Shown here: piece by piece, positions 6,478-9,559 of the stretch
Layout: each line of letters opens with the position of its first letter
How positions within the stretch are numbered: position 1 is the stretch's first letter
Made by a program: the position numbers and the translations under genes
Source of the DNA: Thermoflexales bacterium
GTDB lineage: Bacteria; Chloroflexota; Anaerolineae; B4-G1; SLSP01
Direction of reading: 5' to 3'
DNA: 9,559 nt
Assembly (NCBI GenBank): GCA_015486785.1
Contig: WFQZ01000343.1
Span: 1-9,559 of the forward strand
Notes under the pieces: generated by a model
What the model was told of the DNA's origin: nothing
The model's database searches: none
Seen by the model: the letters and a program-made list of their open reading frames with translations, nothing else

Positions 6478-7266
6478 TCAGGAGCGTTGTCCCGGCTCCT
6501 GGGATGAATGAACGACAAACACGCGGTGCGGCACGCCGTGCGCGATGAGGTCTACCGGGCAATGGTACGCCGTATCCAGCATCTCCGGCGTGAGGAGCTT
6601 TTCGTTGTGGTAGAACAATCGGCGGTTGAGGCAGCCCACCGTCTTGACGTAAGAAGAGACCACGCTCACATCGTGCGTGATCAGCAGGATGGTAATTTCC
6701 CGGTTGAGTTCCCGCAGCAGTTCGTAGATCGTGGTGCGCGTTTGCGGGTCTACGCTGGCCGTCGGCTCGTCGAGCAGCAGGATTTTGGGGCGGGTGGCCA
6801 GGGCGCGGGCGATGTACACCCGCTGCCGTTGTCCCCCGGAAAGTTCCGCGATGGGGGCGTCGCGCAGCTCCCAGAGATGCACTTTCCGCAGTGCGTCGGC
6901 GACAATTTCATTATCCTCCGCCGTGTAGCGGTGGAACAGGCCACGCTGCCCCAGCCGTCCCATCCGCGCCACTTCCCACACGTTGATGGGAAATTCGCGG
7001 TCAAAGTTCACTGCTTGGGGGACGTAGCCGATGTACTTCCGTCCCTCCTTGACCGGATGCCCAAAGATGCGCACCGTCCCCTTGGTGATCGGCAGCAAGC
7101 CCAGCAGCACCTTTAAGAGGGTCGTCTTCCCGCCGCCGTTCGGGCCGATCAGCCCGATGAAATCCCGCTCGTAGACGGTGAGGGTGATGTCTTCCAGGAT
7201 GTTCTCATTTTCGTATCCGGCCCACAAATGCTGGATGGAGATGGCGATCCGTGTCTGGTCACTCAT
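6478..7266 (-). CDS. Zn/Mn-type metal ABC transporter ATPase
   Basis: A 262-residue ATP-binding subunit of the ZnuC/MntB/TroB class that powers uptake of Zn or Mn ions. All ATPase motifs are intact: Tyr18 of the A-loop, Walker A GPNGGGKTT (41-49), Q-loop Gln84 in YVPQ, signature LSGGQ (142-146), Walker B ILLLDEP (162-168), D-loop SVD (171-173) and switch His198. The VPQ segment and a short C-terminal extension with HCPVDLIAHGVPHR (235-248) are typical of the metal-uptake branch. The ATG at 7266 is preferred because GGAGAG lies 8 nt upstream; an in-frame GTG at 7275 would overlap the stop of the binding-protein gene. It forms an operon with that gene, but the permease gene expected next is missing: rpiB follows instead. 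The metal is not determined by the sequence. Confidence 0.92.
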   Translation of the reverse strand: MSDQTRIAISIQHLWAGYENENILEDITLTVYERDFIGLIGPNGGGKTTLLKVLLGLLPITKGTVRIFGHPVKEGRKYIGYVPQAVNFDREFPINVWEVARMGRLGQRGLFHRYTAEDNEIVADALRKVHLWELRDAPIAELSGGQRQRVYIARALATRPKILLLDEPTASVDPQTRTTIYELLRELNREITILLITHDVSVVSSYVKTVGCLNRRLFYHNEKLLTPEMLDTAYHCPVDLIAHGVPHRVFVVHSSQEPGQRS

Positions 7267-7271
7267 CACGC

Positions 7272-8108
7272 TCACTCTCCATTGGCCGAGGCGATGGCTT
7301 GCGCGACACGCCGCAAGTTAGCGGGCCAATCCAGGGCCAGCGGGCTGATGAGCACCACTTGCCCTCCGATCTCGTTGGCGATGGTCTGCGCGGCGCGGGT
7401 GCTGAACTCCGGCTGGGCGAAGATCACGTGGATGTCGTTGGCCTGCGCCTGCTGGATGAGCGCGGCCAGCTCTGCCGCGCTTGGCTCCTGGCCGCCCACT
7501 TCCACGGGGATTTGCTCCAGCCCGTAATCCCGCGCGAAGTAGCCCCAGGAAGGATGAAACACCATAAACTTGCGTTGCGGCACATCGCTCAACGTCTGGC
7601 GCAATTCGGCGTCCAGCGTGTCAATTTCGCTCAGGAAAGCATCCAGGTTCACTTGATACTCGGCCTGGTGCGCCGGATCAAGCTGGCTCAACGCTTGGGC
7701 GATGGTGCGGGCTTGAATCTTCACCAGGCGCGGCGAGAGCCAGATATGCGGGTCGTGATCCATCCGCCGGATGCCTTGGGTGGTATCCACCAGCAGCATC
7801 TTGGGGTTGGCGGCGGCGATTTTCTCCAGCCAGGCATCCTCAAAAGGGACGCCGATGCTGAAATAGGCGGCGGAGTTGCTCAGAGCGGCCAATTGCTCCG
7901 CGCGTGGTTCGTAAGTCGCCGGACTCGCGCCCGGCATCACCATCACATTGACCGTGACGCGCGTCCCGCCGATGCGTTCCACGAAGTATTGTTGGGGAAT
8001 GATGCTCACCGTCACCGTCAGTTTGTCGGAGGACGGGGCCGCCGTCGGATGGCAGCCTCCCAGCACCAACAAGAGCACGATCCACAAGGTTATCCAACGT
8101 CGTTTCAT
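7272..8108 (-). CDS. Zn/Mn-type ABC transporter binding lipoprotein
   Basis: A 278-residue cluster A-I (ZnuA/TroA/PsaA-like) binding protein that captures a divalent metal outside the membrane and hands it to an ABC importer. Residues 1-19 are a lipoprotein signal (MKRRW, hydrophobic stretch, lipobox LGGC with Cys19 as the lipidated residue). Metal-site landmarks are HDPHIWLSP (His121), FHPSWGYFARDYGL (His185), QPEFS (Glu234) and PLALDW (Asp260). The first ligand, normally His in a PHxYEP motif, is Ala64 here (SPATYEP). I recall this variant from a subset of the family, so it need not be a defect. There is no His-rich loop as in proteobacterial ZnuA. The ATG at 8108 has AGAGGTG 8 nt upstream and is favoured over the longer open frame to 8186. 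The ATPase gene starts 5 nt after its stop. Confidence 0.92.
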   Translation of the reverse strand: MKRRWITLWIVLLLVLGGCHPTAAPSSDKLTVTVSIIPQQYFVERIGGTRVTVNVMVMPGASPATYEPRAEQLAALSNSAAYFSIGVPFEDAWLEKIAAANPKMLLVDTTQGIRRMDHDPHIWLSPRLVKIQARTIAQALSQLDPAHQAEYQVNLDAFLSEIDTLDAELRQTLSDVPQRKFMVFHPSWGYFARDYGLEQIPVEVGGQEPSAAELAALIQQAQANDIHVIFAQPEFSTRAAQTIANEIGGQVVLISPLALDWPANLRRVAQAIASANGE

Positions 8109-8122
8109 CTCTATTGCACCTC

Positions 8123-8797
8123 TCAACTCCATAACATTGCCAGAACCAGGCCCGCTTGCCCCAGGTGGTAGGTGATCAGCCCCCACACGTGGCGGGCGGG
8201 GATTTCGTGTCCGAATTCATTTTGCGCCCATAGGACATCGGAGAGGAAGAACAGCGTGGCCCCGATGATCGCTGCCGCGCGTCCTGCCGGCGGCCAGGCG
8301 GGGCGGAAGAGCGTGGCCCAGGCGGAAAAGAGCATCAGCGATAGGAAGATGGCGTACACGAGCACCGCGCTCCGTTTGCGGGGCGCGATCCCCGGTAGCA
8401 GTTGGCGGTACAGGAGCCAGCCCAGCGCGAACAGCGGCAGCAGCAGACTCAGCGAGGCAAGCGGCGGGAGCGTGGGTTGCAGTCCGATGATGTAGCAGCC
8501 GTGGGCCAGCAAAAACGCGCTCATCCCCGGAATGAAGAAGCGGGCGTGTGAGATCATCAAAAACACGTCCCCGATCAAAGAGCACGCCAGCCCCAGCATA
8601 ATGAAGCGGACGAGGCGGGCGTTGTGTGCCCCGGCCTGCGCGAGCGTCCAGCCGCTCAACAGCAGCAGCACCATCGTCAACGGCTTGAAGATGAAGATGC
8701 CGCTGCGCCACGCCCGCGCCACGGCGAACCAATCCGCCGCCGCGCAGAGCAACGCTCCCCCAAACCAGAACCAGCCCGGCGATCCATTCAATAGCAA
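8123..8797 (-). CDS. YhhN/TMEM86-family lysoplasmalogenase
   Basis: A 224-residue integral membrane protein of the YhhN family, whose characterised members (bacterial and human TMEM86B) hydrolyse the vinyl-ether bond of lysoplasmalogens. Family landmarks are FKPLTM (37-42), SLIGDVFLM (73-81, Asp77), FLLAHGCYIIG (95-105), LFFLSDVLWA (182-191, Asp187) and YHLGQ (210-214). Asp77 and Asp187 are in the positions of the two conserved aspartates. About eight hydrophobic segments are visible, as expected. The start is TTG at 8797: AGGAGG at 8804-8809 lies exactly 6 nt upstream and no ATG fits. It ends 14 nt before the metal-binding lipoprotein and probably opens the operon. Whether the host makes plasmalogens is not visible here, so the enzymatic role is a family-level assignment. 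Confidence 0.88.
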   Translation of the reverse strand: MLLNGSPGWFWFGGALLCAAADWFAVARAWRSGIFIFKPLTMVLLLLSGWTLAQAGAHNARLVRFIMLGLACSLIGDVFLMISHARFFIPGMSAFLLAHGCYIIGLQPTLPPLASLSLLLPLFALGWLLYRQLLPGIAPRKRSAVLVYAIFLSLMLFSAWATLFRPAWPPAGRAAAIIGATLFFLSDVLWAQNEFGHEIPARHVWGLITYHLGQAGLVLAMLWS

Positions 8798-8834
8798 CCC
8801 GCGCCTCCTTGCTTTGCAGTCTCAGCGAACATTA

Positions 8835-8862
8835 ATCATGGAAGTAAGGAACGAAATGTCAA
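8835..8862 (-). promoter_or_regulatory. Possible promoter of the minus-strand operon
   Basis: In the 90-bp gap after the protease gene the minus strand shows a perfect TTGACA (8862-8857) and, 16 bp on, CATGAT (8840-8835), which matches four of six -10 bases. It lies about 40 nt before the TTG start of the lysoplasmalogenase gene. An 8-bp direct repeat, AAGGAACG on the plus strand (8846-8853 and 8861-8868), overlaps the -35 and could be an operator. I see no recognisable Zur or MntR site. Confidence 0.4.
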
Positions 8863-8887
8863 GGAACGGCGAAGGGGAGCTGGTCGC

Positions 8888-9559
8888 TCAGGCTTCGGGC
8901 TGAGTCGTGGTCGTTGGGACGAGCGGCACGCGGATGATACTGCGGCGACCGGTTTTCCAGCACCACAGGGCGATCAGCCCGCCGCCCGTCAGCATCGCCA
9001 GCACCCCGATGAGTCCGCCTTCCGGGCCAAACGCTCCGCCGGTCCAGGCCACCGGCCCGTGCTGGCGGATGGCGAGCCACGCGGCTTGTGGCGCCATCCC
9101 GCTCACCGGGAAGCCGTAGACGACGCCCTGAAAGAAATTCCAGGTGATGTGCAGCCCGATGGAGATCGCCAGCTCGCCGGTGAGCACGTATCCCAACCCC
9201 AGCAGAATCCCGGCCAAGGCGATGTTGCCCGTGCTGATCCAGGTGGCGTTGGGATTGCCCAGATGCAGCAGCCCGAAGATCGCGGAAGAGAGCAGCCAGG
9301 CAAGGATCAGCCCGCCCCGCTCGCTCCAGCCCGGCAGCACCAATCCTTCGGCCAAGTTGCGCAGCAGATACCCTCGGCTCATCAGCTCCTCGTAGATGCC
9401 CACGGACAGATAGAGCACCACGTAGAGTCCTACGGCAACGGGGAAGGTCACCCCCGGCTCAAACAAGACCATTGTGTCGCGCACTTCGAGCCAGCCGGTG
9501 GCCTTCTCGACGCCGAAAATCCCGCTCATCAACACGGCTCCCAGGATCAGCCCGAAGCC
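8888..9559 (-). CDS. CPBP-family intramembrane metalloprotease (5' end missing)
   Basis: The last 223 residues of a CPBP (CAAX protease / bacteriocin-processing, Abi) membrane protein; the frame stays open to the window edge, so the true start lies outside. The GTG at 9535 is probably not the start, since the eight residues before it (GFGLILGA) continue a hydrophobic segment. Numbering from the edge, the three signature motifs are present: EELMSR (57-62, the EExxxR motif), FGLLH (95-99, FxxxH) and HITWN (137-141). These would bind the catalytic metal in the membrane, by comparison with Rce1. Roughly five membrane segments are visible. The soluble tail ends with TTTTQPEA. Bacterial members act in processing prenylated proteins or peptides or in bacteriocin immunity; the substrate here is unknown. 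A 90-bp gap separates it from the next gene. Confidence 0.88.
   Translation of the reverse strand, partial: GFGLILGAVLMSGIFGVEKATGWLEVRDTMVLFEPGVTFPVAVGLYVVLYLSVGIYEELMSRGYLLRNLAEGLVLPGWSERGGLILAWLLSSAIFGLLHLGNPNATWISTGNIALAGILLGLGYVLTGELAISIGLHITWNFFQGVVYGFPVSGMAPQAAWLAIRQHGPVAWTGGAFGPEGGLIGVLAMLTGGGLIALWCWKTGRRSIIRVPLVPTTTTQPEA

Noticed and set aside
6450..6518. Longer rpiB start giving a 23-residue N-terminal extension
   Set aside because: The extension overlaps the ATPase stop, is not conserved in the family, and the perfect AGGAGG lies 6 nt before the internal ATG.
7251..8171. 306-codon open frame antisense to the metal-binding lipoprotein
   Set aside because: Spans the real gene in the complementary strand, starts inside the ATPase start region, and has no ribosome-binding site or family signature.
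8109..8186. Longer start for the metal-binding lipoprotein
   Set aside because: It would put 26 residues before the signal peptide and overlap the lysoplasmalogenase; the ATG at 8108 has a good ribosome-binding site and gives a proper lipoprotein signal.
8888..9535. Complete CPBP protease starting at the GTG at 9535
   Set aside because: The frame continues open to the window edge with hydrophobic residues, so the gene is better described as truncated by the edge.

Overview
The window is bacterial DNA of two kinds. Most of it (about 1170-9559) is a GC-rich block of eight minus-strand genes packed almost end to end. The left end (1-1160) is less GC-rich and holds a non-coding stretch followed by a small plus-strand toxin-antitoxin operon. 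The organism cannot be named from the sequence. The gene mix, the start-codon use and a 15-bp-arm hairpin next to short spaced repeats remind me of Chloroflexota (Anaerolineae-like) genomes, but that is a low-confidence impression from memory.

Layout, left to right. 13-43 is a strong stem-loop with a T run, probably the terminator of a gene lying left of the window. 54-77 is a second perfect inverted repeat containing two facing TTATCCCCA sites, and about 78-365 is C-rich DNA without a convincing gene. 366-434 carries a promoter and two 8-bp palindromes, then mazE and mazF on the plus strand, overlapping and both intact. Between mazF and the convergent tex lie a perfect 15-bp-arm hairpin (1050-1082) and three copies of a 15-bp motif at an exact 22-bp period (1086-1144).

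The minus-strand block is transcribed from right to left: a CPBP-family membrane protease cut by the window edge; after 90 bp containing a possible promoter, a YhhN/TMEM86-type lysoplasmalogenase; a Zn/Mn-type ABC lipoprotein and its ATPase; ribose-5-phosphate isomerase B (rpiB); an SbcD/Mre11-type nuclease subunit; a GT39-type membrane glycosyltransferase; and the RNA-binding factor Tex. From the lysoplasmalogenase to Tex the junctions are overlaps or gaps of 1 to about 30 nt, so the seven genes are probably one transcription unit with extensive translational coupling.

The functions are diverse: membrane lipid, metal uptake, pentose phosphate, DNA repair, glycosylation, transcription/RNA. 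Two partners normally expected next door are absent: the ABC permease (ZnuB-type) after the ATPase, and SbcC after SbcD. I found no new defence or mobile system. The parts most deserving a second look are the repeat/hairpin array at 1050-1144, the paired DnaA-box-like sites at 54-109, and the incomplete metal transporter, whose binding protein lacks the usual first histidine ligand.
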